A program made the translations under genes and the position numbers. Source: Deltaproteobacteria bacterium CG_4_9_14_3_um_filter_63_12 (GTDB lineage Bacteria > Myxococcota_A > Bradymonadia > UBA4248 > UM-FILTER-63-12). Taken from it: 44,142 nt of DNA. Below the pieces are notes generated by a model, which saw only the letters and a program-made list of their open reading frames with translations, did no database searches and was not told the DNA's origin. Position 1 is the stretch's first letter. Each line of letters begins with the position of its first letter. Where the stretch lies: contig PFUG01000197.1 of assembly GCA_002789955.1 (NCBI GenBank), forward strand, positions 1 to 44,142. Direction: 5' to 3'. Below are positions 44,063-44,142 of this stretch, one piece after another.

Positions 44063-44142
44063 TGTGTTCCTGGCCTGGTCTCCAGATGATTCTAAGGCAT
44101 CTCTTCGCTCTCAGCCTGCTGGCTGATGACCGAGCGCATGAA

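Overview
The window is a high-GC bacterial chromosome segment. It looks like a member of the former Deltaproteobacteria, most likely Myxococcota (possibly a Bradymonadia- or Polyangia-like lineage). The clues are a lipoprotein built from Asp/Cys-rich MopE-type metal-binding repeats, an AgmX/PglI-type C-terminal domain, a MoxR plus CoxE-like VWA pair, a very large zinc-ribbon/protein-kinase-like/TPR protein, and several unorthodox histidine-kinase-like proteins. The assignment is an inference from gene families; no rRNA or other marker gene is present. I see no tRNA, rRNA, CRISPR array or intact transposase.

Layout. 1-600: gene-poor, with a decayed HTH fragment that may be a transposase remnant. 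601-8809: a catabolic module made of two PLP fold-type II enzymes, the knotted carbamoyltransferase YgeW, carbamate kinase, a small membrane protein and a YgfK-type iron-sulfur oxidoreductase. This set resembles the ygeW/ygfK/arcC cluster tied to anaerobic purine breakdown; carbamoyl phosphate released by the transferase would feed carbamate kinase to make ATP. 8949-13118: an AgmX/PglI-domain protein divergent from a large MopE-like lipoprotein. 13230-16299: a housekeeping string (PhnA-type zinc ribbon, pyrophosphatase, RNA m5U methyltransferase, TrmN6-like methyltransferase) with tight overlaps. 16547-21191: a MoxR AAA+ ATPase and its usual VWA partner, unusually separated by about 2.6 kb without a credible gene. 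21199-31733: a queuosine-tRNA mannosyltransferase-like enzyme, then minus-strand genes for HrpB helicase, a DUF882 peptidase-like lipoprotein, a pseudokinase-TPR membrane protein, a GNAT acetyltransferase and a DUF885 metallopeptidase-like lipoprotein. 31924-34402: an acidic protein, an alpha/beta hydrolase and a TatD nuclease. 34968-44062: five minus-strand genes that look like an unusual signalling cluster: an HTH/coiled-coil protein, a kinase with degenerate ATPase and receiver parts, a stand-alone receiver, a giant kinase-like protein with its exported domain at the C-terminus, and an unrecognised two-pass membrane protein.

The most interesting points are: the reduced YgfK that lacks the flavin/NAD(P)H module; the pseudokinase with three families of low-complexity repeats; the inside-out histidine kinase and its neighbours; the gene-free, strand-asymmetric gap between moxR and the VWA gene; and a palindromic repeat that appears to have inserted in frame in hrpB and recurs in part downstream of the giant kinase-like gene.
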